This document shows positions 36,201 through 44,576 of a DNA stretch of 64,000 nucleotides, piece by piece. The notes below the pieces were generated by a model, which was not told the DNA's origin, ran no database searches, and saw only the letters and a program-made list of their open reading frames with translations. This stretch comes from Acidobacteria bacterium Mor1. GTDB taxonomy: Bacteria > Acidobacteriota > Polarisedimenticolia > Polarisedimenticolales > Polarisedimenticolaceae. The DNA lies in NCBI GenBank assembly GCA_001664505.1, contig CP011806.1, forward strand, positions 1,905,443 through 1,969,442. Direction: 5' to 3'. Positions within the stretch are counted from its first letter, which is position 1; each line of letters begins with the position of its first letter. A program made the position numbers and the translations under genes.

Positions 36201-37156
36201 GAATCCGAACCTTCGCCTTCGGCTTCCCCTTCCGCGCCGCCCCCCGCCAACTCATCGATCCAGGTCATCATCAACGGGTTGAACGTCTCCGGCTGGGTCA
36301 TGTGCAGGTAGTGGCCGACCCCCTGCATCAGCACGGCGTTGTAGTCGGCGTAGCGGCGGTTGCCCTCGATGTTGGTCGGCGGCTGGGCACCGGCGGCGTT
36401 GATCGCCCGGATCGGCGCCCCCGCCTCGCGGAACCAGGCGGGGAAGTCGATGGTGCCGAAGTCCCGCATCAGCGCCATGCCGATCTCGGCGCGGTCGCCG
36501 TTGCAGCCGCTGGCGCGCACCTGCTCCAATACCTCGGCGTTGCCCTCGGGCACCATCATGCCGACCATGTTCTCGCAGGTGCCGACGAAGTCGGCATCGA
36601 AGGCGGTCAGGATCTGTTCGACCTGCTCGCCGGCGAAGACGAAGTCCGCCTCGTGGAGGGTATCGACGGCCACGATTCCGTGGACGCGCCCGGGCAGGAG
36701 CGCCGCCGCCTTGAGCGACACCGAGCCACCCATCGAGTGGCCGACCAGGATCAGGTCTTCGAGGCCGAGGTACTGGGCCAGGCCGGCGACATCTTCGCCG
36801 TACTGGGCCACGGTCCAGGCCTCCCGGGTATCCGGCGCCTCGCCGTGGCCGGGCAGGTCCATGGTCACCGTGCGGTAGCGCTCACCGGCGACCGGGAGCT
36901 GGGCGTCCCAGAACTTGCGGTCGCACATCCAGCAGTGAATGAACACCAGGGTCATCTCGGCGTTGGGGTCACCGCCGATGTGGTACGGGATCTCGATCCC
37001 GTCGCTCGTGGTCCAGACGTGGGAGCCGGGATCGATGATCGAGCGAGCAGCGTCGACCATGGCGTCGGAGGCCGCGGCGTCGTCACCGCCTCCCCCACCG
37101 CCGCATCCGGCCAGCGTCAGGAGCAACAACAAACCACAGAGCGTCATCGATCGCAT
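36197..37156 (-). CDS. Alpha/beta hydrolase lipoprotein
   Basis: A 319-residue lipoprotein: after MRSMTLCGLLLLLTLAGC the lipidated Cys is followed by a Gly run. The hydrolase domain has LVFIHCWMCDRKFWD, LILVGHSMGGSVSLK (nucleophile Ser in GHSMGG), an acid residue region, and the C-terminal base His in GVGHYLHM. A GGGAGG ribosome-binding site sets the start at 37156. The C-terminal tail is acidic (GGAEGEAEGEG). Substrate unknown. Divergent from the methyltransferase. Confidence 0.87.
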   Translation of the reverse strand: MRSMTLCGLLLLLTLAGCGGGGGGDDAAASDAMVDAARSIIDPGSHVWTTSDGIEIPYHIGGDPNAEMTLVFIHCWMCDRKFWDAQLPVAGERYRTVTMDLPGHGEAPDTREAWTVAQYGEDVAGLAQYLGLEDLILVGHSMGGSVSLKAAALLPGRVHGIVAVDTLHEADFVFAGEQVEQILTAFDADFVGTCENMVGMMVPEGNAEVLEQVRASGCNGDRAEIGMALMRDFGTIDFPAWFREAGAPIRAINAAGAQPPTNIEGNRRYADYNAVLMQGVGHYLHMTQPETFNPLMMTWIDELAGGGAEGEAEGEGSDS

Positions 37157-37207
37157 CAGATTGCCTCCCGCCTGATCCCCCAGGCGCAGCCAGCGTATCA
37201 TCCCGTC

Positions 37208-38050
37208 ATGAACAAGACTCCCATGCCGCCGGAAATGTTCCGCCACTACGCCCTGGGCCTCGAGGCCGGGCGTCTGGAAGCCCGGGGAAACCTGGAGCGG
37301 GAGCGCACCGAATCGATCCTGCGCCGCTATCTGCCGGCGCCGCCGGCGGAGCTCTACGACGTCGGCGGAGGGACGGGGATCTACGCCTTTTCGCTGGCGG
37401 CCAAGGGCTACACCGTGCACCTGCTGGACGTGGTGCCCGATCACATCGAGCAGGCTCGCCGCCGCGCGGCGGGGGGCAAGGATGCGGGCGACACGAACGC
37501 GGCCAACGCGCCGGCAACCATGGAAGTCGGCGACGCCCGCGCGCTCCCGCGCGCCGACGCTTCAGTCGACGCGGTCCTGCTGCTCGGCCCGCTCTACCAC
37601 CTGACCGAGCGCGCCGACCGCATCGCCGCATTGACCGAGGCAAGGCGAGTCCTCCGCCCCGGCGGCCTGGTCCTCGCCGCGGGGATCTCCCGCTTCGCCT
37701 CGATGCTCGACGGCATGGCCCGCTCGCTGCTGGACGATCCGCAGTTCCGCACCATCGTCGACGGAGACCTGATCGACGGGCAGCACCGCAACCCCGGCGA
37801 ACACCCGGAGTACTTCACCACCACCTTCTTTCACCATCCCCGGGAGCTCAGCGAGGAGCTGGCCGACAGCGGTTTCGAAGGGGCGGATGTGCTGGCGGTC
37901 GAGGGGCCGGCCTGGCTCCTGCCCCGGCTCCAGGAGTCCGGCGACACAGAGGCGCGGGAACGCTGGATGGCGCTGCTGGAACGCACCGAAAAGGAGCCCT
38001 CGCTCCTCGGCGCCAGCGCCCACCTGATGGGAATCGGCCGGAAACCTTAG
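37208..38050 (+). CDS. SAM-dependent methyltransferase (class I)
   Basis: A 280-residue protein. The SAM-binding motif I is ELYDVGGGTGIYAFSLAAKG; motif II and later blocks are VHLLDVVPDHIEQARRR and VGDARALPRADASVDAVLLL, with RVLRPGGLVLAAG after. The substrate is not predictable. Divergent from the hydrolase lipoprotein with about 50 bp between starts. Confidence 0.88.
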   Translation: MNKTPMPPEMFRHYALGLEAGRLEARGNLERERTESILRRYLPAPPAELYDVGGGTGIYAFSLAAKGYTVHLLDVVPDHIEQARRRAAGGKDAGDTNAANAPATMEVGDARALPRADASVDAVLLLGPLYHLTERADRIAALTEARRVLRPGGLVLAAGISRFASMLDGMARSLLDDPQFRTIVDGDLIDGQHRNPGEHPEYFTTTFFHHPRELSEELADSGFEGADVLAVEGPAWLLPRLQESGDTEARERWMALLERTEKEPSLLGASAHLMGIGRKP

Positions 38051-38160
38051 CGCCCGGGACACCCCGCTTGCCATCGACCCCGGTACAGGGTACGTAAGAC
38101 CTCGACACGTGGCCTTTTCCGCTCTTCCGCGACCCGGCCACGTTGCTCTCGGGGGAAATC

Positions 38161-40860
38161 ATGTCGAACGTGTCCGACCGCGGCACTCTTGTGCTCGCGG
38201 CCCTGCTCCTGCTCTCCGCCGGCCCGGCCATCGCCGAGGAACCGCTGGATCCCGACGATCACCAGATCAAGGCCGAGGAAACCTCCCAGCAGATCGCCCC
38301 CGGCCTACCTGGGATGCTCTCGGCCGAGCCGACGACCAAGGGCCTGGAGTACAAGCGGCTGACCCCGATCGACGATCAGGAGTGGCTGACCACCGACCCG
38401 GGCTACCTGTGGCTGCTGCGTCAGATCGATGCCGGCGTCGCCGACACCCGGGTGATGCGCCAGCACCACTTCCTCAAGCAGCGTCTCGCCCCCTTCGACG
38501 TGCCGCCGCCGCCAGGCTGGCGTCAGCAAGGGCTCGAGCGCCTGATGCAAGCGCCGGCACCGACCACGGCGAGCACCGAGTCGGCGCAGATTCCCGCCGA
38601 CGGCCGCTGGCTGCCTATCGGGCCGACCAACATCAACGGCCGGGTCACCAGCCTGGCGCGGATCCCCGGCATTCCCGAAGGCATCCTGGCGGGCATGGCC
38701 GACGGCGGCATGTGGCGCACTGACGACTACGGCAGCTCCTGGGACTCGCTGACCGACCGGGAGGCGACCCAGGCCACCGGCGCGGTCGCCGCCGACCTGC
38801 ATGAAGCGGGGGTCTACTACTGGGGCACCGGCGAAGGCAACGCCTCCGGCGACAGCTACTCGGGCATCGGCATCCTGCGCAGCGACGATCGCGGCGTGAG
38901 CTGGGGCCCCAACGACGACGTCTCCAACTCCTTCCGCTGCCTCGAATCCGATCCGGCCAACCCCGGCCGGGTCTGGGCCTGCGGCGACGCCGGCCTCTAT
39001 CGTTCCGACGACGGCGGGCTCAGCTTCAGCCTGGTCGGCGGTGGGTTGCCCAACTCCTTCCGCGGCACTGAGCTGATCTTCGATCCCACCGACCCGCAAC
39101 GCATGTGGGTCGGGCTGTGGGGCAACGGCGTCTGGTCCAGCACCGACGGCGGCACCAGCTGGACCCAGGTCGGCGGTGGGCTGCCGGCGGACATGGGCCG
39201 CAACGCCCTGGCGATCTGCGAATCCGACCCCAACGTGATCGCGGTGGCCTCCGGCCTCAACGCCGGCGACGTCTGGCGCTCTACCGACGGCGGGGTGAGC
39301 TGGAACCTGACCGGGTCGGATCCGAACCACTGCGGAGGCCAGTGCTGGTACGACCAGGTGATCGGCATCGCCCCCGACGACTGCAACACCATGTACGCCA
39401 ACGGGGTGTTCTTCAACGTGACCCGCAACGGCGGCAACAGTTGGAGCGGCACCGGCAGCTCGATCCACGTCGATCACCACGCCATCCTCACCGGACCTGG
39501 CGGTGAAGTGATCGTCGGCAACGACGGCGGCATCTACCGCAGCACCAACTACGGCGGTTCCTTCAGCCGCATCAGCGTCGATCTGCCCTCGTCCCAGTAC
39601 TACGGCGCCTGCGGCAACACCACCACCGCGGGTTGGCTGGCCGGCGGCACCCAGGATCGGGGTACCCACCGCTACCGCACCAGCGACGGATGGCGGGGCA
39701 TCCTCGGTGCCGACGGCGGCTACTGCGCCGCCGACGGCGACTTCGTCATGGGCGAGTTCCAGAACACCAACCTGCGCCGCTCGACCAACGGCGGGAACTC
39801 CTTCTCCGACGCCAACTCCGGGATCAACCCCGGCGACTCCCGGCCCTGGGTCGGCATCATCGAACAGGACCCCTCCGACGGACAGACCCTCTACGTCGGC
39901 ACCAACCGGGTCTACCGCAGCACCGACTTCCACGCGACCCCATGGCAGCAGATCCTCGGCTCGGTGTTCTTCAACCGCACCGTGAGCACCCTGGCGGTCT
40001 CGCCGGCGGATCGCAACGTGCTGTGGGTCGGCTTCAACCAGGGCGGCGTGTATCGCACCGACAACGCCCTGGATCCGTCGCCCAGCTTCAGCGATGTGCG
40101 CGGCAGCCTGCCGCTGCGCACGGTGTCGCGGATCGAGCCGCACCCGACCGATCCGTCGGCGGCCTGGGTGGTCCACGCCGGCTTCGGCTACCCCAAGGTT
40201 TCCTTTACCGACAACGCAGGTTCCAGCTACACCGATGTCAGCGGCGACTTCCCGGATATCCCGATCACCGATTTACTGGTCGACCCCGGCGACACCAATG
40301 TGCTGATCGCAGGCACCGATCTCGGCGTCTACCGTTCGCTGGACGGCGGCACCACCTGGCAGAGCTTCTCCGAAGGGCTGCCGACGTCGGTGGTCGCCGA
40401 ACTGTTCCTGCATCCCAACGACGGCGAACTGATCGTTGCGACTCACGGACGCAGCATGTTCCGCTACGAGCAGGCCTCGACGGACCCGGTGGCCGTGCCG
40501 GACGGCAGCGCCGTGGCCGGCGCGCCGATGCGGCTGGCGTTGACCGACGGCGGCGACCTGCGGGTGCGCTACGACAGCGAGAGCTGCACCGCCCACACCT
40601 ACCACCTGTTCTGGGGGTTGCTCGCCGACGCTTCGTCGGGGAGCTACCAGGGCAGCTTCTGCGACATCGGTCGCGGCGGTGAGGTGGTGCTGCCCCTGCC
40701 GGGAGCGGCGGGAGATGCGCTGTTCTTCCTGCTGAGTGGTGCGTCGGCAGCCGGCGTCGAGGGGCCCCACGGCTACCGGTCCGACGGCAGCGTGCGGCCG
40801 GGCCAGGGCGTGGGACAGTGCGGCGTGGCCTCGCAGCTGACCACGGCTACCTGTCCCTAG
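38161..40860 (+). CDS. Large secreted BNR/Asp-box repeat protein (sortilin-like)
   Basis: An 899-residue exported protein with signal peptide LVLAALLLLSAGPAIA. It consists of repeated Asp-box blades such as GGMWRTDDYGSSWDSL, ILRSDDRGVSWG, LYRSDDGGLSFS, VWSSTDGGTSWTQVGGG and VYRSLDGGTTWQSFSEG, which build the ten-bladed propeller of the VPS10/sortilin and BNR families. The last 120 residues are a separate beta domain (DGSAVAGAPMRLALTDGG). No catalytic residue set of a sialidase is evident. A glycan- or protein-binding extracellular role is likely. A strong terminator follows. Confidence 0.85.
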   Translation: MSNVSDRGTLVLAALLLLSAGPAIAEEPLDPDDHQIKAEETSQQIAPGLPGMLSAEPTTKGLEYKRLTPIDDQEWLTTDPGYLWLLRQIDAGVADTRVMRQHHFLKQRLAPFDVPPPPGWRQQGLERLMQAPAPTTASTESAQIPADGRWLPIGPTNINGRVTSLARIPGIPEGILAGMADGGMWRTDDYGSSWDSLTDREATQATGAVAADLHEAGVYYWGTGEGNASGDSYSGIGILRSDDRGVSWGPNDDVSNSFRCLESDPANPGRVWACGDAGLYRSDDGGLSFSLVGGGLPNSFRGTELIFDPTDPQRMWVGLWGNGVWSSTDGGTSWTQVGGGLPADMGRNALAICESDPNVIAVASGLNAGDVWRSTDGGVSWNLTGSDPNHCGGQCWYDQVIGIAPDDCNTMYANGVFFNVTRNGGNSWSGTGSSIHVDHHAILTGPGGEVIVGNDGGIYRSTNYGGSFSRISVDLPSSQYYGACGNTTTAGWLAGGTQDRGTHRYRTSDGWRGILGADGGYCAADGDFVMGEFQNTNLRRSTNGGNSFSDANSGINPGDSRPWVGIIEQDPSDGQTLYVGTNRVYRSTDFHATPWQQILGSVFFNRTVSTLAVSPADRNVLWVGFNQGGVYRTDNALDPSPSFSDVRGSLPLRTVSRIEPHPTDPSAAWVVHAGFGYPKVSFTDNAGSSYTDVSGDFPDIPITDLLVDPGDTNVLIAGTDLGVYRSLDGGTTWQSFSEGLPTSVVAELFLHPNDGELIVATHGRSMFRYEQASTDPVAVPDGSAVAGAPMRLALTDGGDLRVRYDSESCTAHTYHLFWGLLADASSGSYQGSFCDIGRGGEVVLPLPGAAGDALFFLLSGASAAGVEGPHGYRSDGSVRPGQGVGQCGVASQLTTATCP

Positions 40861-40906
40861 GTCATTTGCCGCCTGCGCCAAGGGACGCTCGAAACAGGAT
40901 CCGAAT

Positions 40907-40949
40907 CGGCGCGTCGCGACATCTGCCGCGACGCGCCGCGTTTCCTCTT
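40907..40949 (+). terminator. Rho-independent terminator of the BNR gene
   Basis: A perfect 12-bp stem, CGGCGCGTCGCG / CGCGACGCGCCG, with an 8-nt loop is followed by CGTTTCCTCTTC. It lies between the BNR gene and the converging dockerin gene. Confidence 0.85.
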
Positions 40950-40958
40950 CGTAGAGCG

Positions 40959-42005
40959 CTAGAGCTGATCGCCGGGCTGCAGCAGCCCGATCAAGAGGCG
41001 CATGATGCGCTGATCTTCCTCGTCGACCACGCCATCCTCGTTGAGGTCGGAGAGGCACGCCGGGCCTGGGCAGGGGCCCTGGGACTGGATCAACGTCACC
41101 AGGTCCAACACGTCCACGCTGCCGTCACGGTTCACGTCTCCGAAGATCGGAACCGGCGCCGAGGACCGCTCGATGTAGCGGAAGCTGGTGCGTGACTGGT
41201 TGATCACCGTCTCCTCGGTCTGGGTCGCCGGGTCGTAGACCATGACCCGGGTGCCGCCGGCGTAGAGCAACTTGCCGTTGCCCAACCGCACGATGCCTCG
41301 CGGCGAGGTGATGATGTTGGTGAAGGCCGCGGATTCGTTGCCGAACCCGTCGTAGCTGTAAAGCCCGCGGGGTGTACTGAAACCCGCAGCGATCACGTTG
41401 CCGTCAGCCTCCAGCTGCAGCTGCTGCGGGAAGTCGATCCCGGTGACGCCGTCGGAATCATGGAAGGTCGCCAGGAACGCCCCGTCCAGGGAGTACTGTT
41501 CGATGTTCTCGCCGCCGTTGGCCTCGGTGTCGCTGTTGGTGATCAACACGTCGTCGTCGCGAAAGACGATATCCCGCGGCGTGCCGACCTCTTCGGCCCA
41601 CAGCTCCACGGCGCCGGTATCCAGATCGACGCGGTAGACCCCGCGAGCCGTGCGCGAGCCGACGTAGGCGGCGCCGTCGCGAACCGTGATCCCCTGGAGC
41701 GCATCGAGCCCCTGGTCGGGCCCGGCGATCACGTGCAGGAACTCGCCGGTGATCGCGTACTCCAGTACCGCGTCGGCGTTCTCGTCGGAGACGAGGAAGG
41801 TGCCGCGACCGCTGTCGACGATGTTGATCGGCTGGACCATGTTGCCGTCAGCCGGCACGTAGTCATCGGACAGCACCGACCCGTCGAAGGGATCGAAGGC
41901 CCAGATCTTGTCGCCCGAGGAGTCGGGGATCAACAGCACGTCGGCAGCAGCGCCGGTGAAACAACAGAGGGTGACGATCAAGGCGGCGAGGGCGGTGGGT
42001 CTCAT
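40959..42005 (-). CDS. Secreted beta-propeller protein with C-terminal dockerin module
   Basis: A 348-residue exported protein. Signal MRPTALAALIVTLCCFTGAAA. The body repeats NHL/SMP-30-like blades (IWAFDPFDGS, VLEYAITGEFLHVI, GVYRVDLDTGAVELW, IEQYSLDGAFLATFHD). The last 60 residues are a dockerin type I pair of EF-hand-like loops: GDVNRDGSVDVLDLVTLIQS and LSDLNEDGVVDEEDQRIMRL, which bind calcium in cellulosomal and surface proteins. Such dockerins in non-cellulosomal bacteria usually serve surface anchoring or complex formation. Confidence 0.87.
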   Translation of the reverse strand: MRPTALAALIVTLCCFTGAAADVLLIPDSSGDKIWAFDPFDGSVLSDDYVPADGNMVQPINIVDSGRGTFLVSDENADAVLEYAITGEFLHVIAGPDQGLDALQGITVRDGAAYVGSRTARGVYRVDLDTGAVELWAEEVGTPRDIVFRDDDVLITNSDTEANGGENIEQYSLDGAFLATFHDSDGVTGIDFPQQLQLEADGNVIAAGFSTPRGLYSYDGFGNESAAFTNIITSPRGIVRLGNGKLLYAGGTRVMVYDPATQTEETVINQSRTSFRYIERSSAPVPIFGDVNRDGSVDVLDLVTLIQSQGPCPGPACLSDLNEDGVVDEEDQRIMRLLIGLLQPGDQL

Positions 42006-42073
42006 GCAGGCTCCTCTCGAAGAATGATCCATCGGTGAGGGGGCCTGCAGTATAAGCGGGAACCAGTGCACTC

Positions 42074-43036
42074 CTAACCGCGAACGACGCTCAGTAGATC
42101 CCGGACGTCGACGTTGCGGGCGCGCTCGGCGACCTGGGACTCGTAGCCCGGGTAGAGCGCCTTGCCTTCGGCGACCTTGCTGCTGAAGAGTTGCTTCAGG
42201 GAACTCATCTCCAGCTTGCGGCCGCCGCCGTAGTAGCTGCGGGCGACCTGGCCGAGGGCCCAGGTGGTGGCGAAGGCCATCACCGGGCCCACCGCCGCCT
42301 TGCCGATCTTCGCCGCCTTCTTGCCGAGGGTCTTCTTGAGAATGCCGCCCAGCAGATTGCGGGCGTAGCCCTCGAGTACCTGGGAACCGAGGCCGACGCC
42401 GACGGTGGCCAGGAATTCCTTGATGTGGCCACGATCGAGGGTCACGCCGAAGCGGGCGCCGATGCGGTAGACCATCTTCATCTGGAGCGGCAGGATCGCC
42501 ATGGTCGCCAGCGACTGGGGCAGGAGCTCCAGGGCTCCGTTGAGGATCGAGTAGCGGACGATCATGCCGTCGACCTCTGGATCCTCGGCAGGCGTGGTCT
42601 CGTCGGTGGCCGGCGATCCGGCGGCCGGAGGGATCGGGGTCAGCAGATCGTCACCGGCATCCAGCGGCGCGGCGGCGATGGCTTCCGCCTCCTGGCGCAC
42701 CGGCTCGGCCTGGGACTCGTCGAGGCCGAGGCTGTCCCGCAGCCGGTCGAGAAAGATCCGCTCGGGTCCCGAGGTCACCCCGTCGGCATCGCAAACATGG
42801 ACCGCCATCTCGAAGGCCAGGGTCCTGGTTTCCGCGGAACCCAGGGCGGCGGTCTCGGCGCTCAGGTCGGTCTTGCCCAGGATGACCTTCTGATAGATGG
42901 CCGGCGCCGACGGCACATCGTCGAACCCGTCGAAGATCTGCTTCAGCCGCTCCCGCTCCGGATCGGATTTGCTTCCGTCGGCGAGGGCGGCCATCAGACA
43001 AATAGCGGTAATGGCTTCCTGTTCACGAGGCTCCAT
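42074..43036 (-). CDS. DUF697/YcjF-like protein with TerB-type N-terminus
   Basis: A 320-residue protein. The N-terminal 110 residues are a tellurite-resistance-TerB-like all-helical domain (AICLMAALADGSKSDPERERL, DADGVTSGPERIFLDRL). The C-terminal domain (NGALELLPQSLATMAILPLQ, RIGARFGVTLDRGHIKEFL, VGLGSQVLEGYARNLL) matches DUF697, found in YcjF-type membrane-associated proteins. The two-domain combination recurs in several phyla, function unknown. Strongly predicted hydrophobic helices between suggest membrane association. Confidence 0.8.
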   Translation of the reverse strand: MEPREQEAITAICLMAALADGSKSDPERERLKQIFDGFDDVPSAPAIYQKVILGKTDLSAETAALGSAETRTLAFEMAVHVCDADGVTSGPERIFLDRLRDSLGLDESQAEPVRQEAEAIAAAPLDAGDDLLTPIPPAAGSPATDETTPAEDPEVDGMIVRYSILNGALELLPQSLATMAILPLQMKMVYRIGARFGVTLDRGHIKEFLATVGVGLGSQVLEGYARNLLGGILKKTLGKKAAKIGKAAVGPVMAFATTWALGQVARSYYGGGRKLEMSSLKQLFSSKVAEGKALYPGYESQVAERARNVDVRDLLSVVRG

Positions 43037-43155
43037 GCGGGCAGACTCCTTCCCTTCTTCTTCCCAACTGTGGGTTGTGCCGGTGATACGCCGCCGGTCG
43101 GGCTTCGGTTCCCTATCCTAGCGAGGCTATTCGGTGATCGCCGCGGCGAACGCCC

Positions 43156-44469
43156 TTAGAGGCCGAAGCGCGACGGGGAGTAGGGCGCCGGATCGATGGC
43201 CGGTGTGTTGCCGCCGATCATGCCGGCCAGCAGTTCGCCGGTGGCTGCGCTCTGGCTCATGCCCAGCACGCCGTGGCCGCAGCCGAGCCAGACACGGGGC
43301 GCTCGCTGCAGCGGACCGATCAACGGCACCTCATCGACGCTCATCGGCCGCCAGCCGAACCAGTCCTCACCGGGCCCCAGATCCAGTGGGTGATCGAGGA
43401 AACCCCGGGCACCCTCCAGCAGCTTGTCCAGGCGGCCGCGGTTGAGGGAGGCGTCGAAGCCGCAGAACTCCATGGTGCTGCCGAGGCGAAACCCGTGAGG
43501 CCATGGAGTCGCCACCACCTTGGGCTCGAAGAAATAGAGCGGCGTGTGCATCGGCTCGACGGCGACCGGCCAGGTGATCGAATAACCCTTGGCCGGCTCG
43601 ACGGGCAACCGGGCGCCGAGAGGGCGGGCCAGCGCCGTGGCCCAGGGGCCGGCGGCCAACACCAGATGCTCGGCGGTGTACTCCCCTTTTGTCGTCTCGA
43701 CCTGAACCGCGCCGGCTGCGGACACGGACGAACCGTTGGAGCCGGAGCTGCCCGCGTTCGAAGCACCGGCGGTGATCCGCTTCACCTCCACGTCGGTCTC
43801 GACGGAAACACCCTGGCGACGGACCGCTTCAGCCAGCGACGCCACGTAGCGGCCGGGATCGATATGCGCGTCATCGATGGCGTAGATCGCGCCGGCGAGT
43901 CCTTCCCGCAGCAGCGGCTCCCGCTCCCGCACCTCTTCACCGCTCCATACCTGGTGCCGTACGCCGAGCTCCCGCATCTGTTCGTGGGCCTCGACGTCGT
44001 GCTCAAGCGCGGCCTGGGTACGAAACACCGTGGTCAGTCCGCCGGGGCTGAAGGCACCGTCGAGCTGCTCTTCCCGCACCATCTCCTCGATCAAGCGGCG
44101 AGTCTGGCGCAACAGCGCCGAGCGGGCCCGGGCGGCTTTGGCGCGATGCCCCTCGGTACAGCGGCGGGCGAACCCCAGTAGCCAGCCGATGCGCGACGGC
44201 GAGAGGGTGGGCGCGATGCGCAGCGGCGCCCCGGCGTCGAACAGCGCCCCGGCCGCCGCCTTGAGCGACGACGGCTGGGTCAACGGATCGGCATGGGAGG
44301 GGGTGATCAGGCCGCAGTTGCCCTTGGAAGTCTCCCGGCCGGGCTGCCCTCGTTCCAGCAAGGTCACCGCCGCGCCGGAACGCGCCAGGAAATAGGCGGT
44401 GCTGAGACCGATCACTCCGGCCCCGATCACCAGTACATCGGCACTCTTTCTCGCAGCAGATCCTGCCAT
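43156..44469 (-). CDS. FAD-dependent D-amino-acid dehydrogenase (DadA-like)
   Basis: A 437-residue flavoprotein oxidising D-amino acids to keto acids and ammonia. The dinucleotide fold is ADVLVIGAGVIGLSTAYFLA; TSKGNCGLITPSHADPL and later YSITWPVAVEPMHTPLYF and WFGWRPMSVDEVPLIGPL are typical of the DadA/SoxA group. The related class could also be a glycine/sarcosine oxidase; family membership is sure, substrate is inferred. Divergent from the large BNR gene. Confidence 0.88.
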   Translation of the reverse strand: MAGSAARKSADVLVIGAGVIGLSTAYFLARSGAAVTLLERGQPGRETSKGNCGLITPSHADPLTQPSSLKAAAGALFDAGAPLRIAPTLSPSRIGWLLGFARRCTEGHRAKAARARSALLRQTRRLIEEMVREEQLDGAFSPGGLTTVFRTQAALEHDVEAHEQMRELGVRHQVWSGEEVREREPLLREGLAGAIYAIDDAHIDPGRYVASLAEAVRRQGVSVETDVEVKRITAGASNAGSSGSNGSSVSAAGAVQVETTKGEYTAEHLVLAAGPWATALARPLGARLPVEPAKGYSITWPVAVEPMHTPLYFFEPKVVATPWPHGFRLGSTMEFCGFDASLNRGRLDKLLEGARGFLDHPLDLGPGEDWFGWRPMSVDEVPLIGPLQRAPRVWLGCGHGVLGMSQSAATGELLAGMIGGNTPAIDPAPYSPSRFGL

Positions 44470-44576
44470 CTGCGAAACGATACGCGATGGTCCCGCCCCC
44501 GGCTCTCAAAAAAGCGGAAGGCCTCGGGTCCCTATGGCAGACTATGGCGTCTGTCGCTATTCAAACGGAGAAAAGC

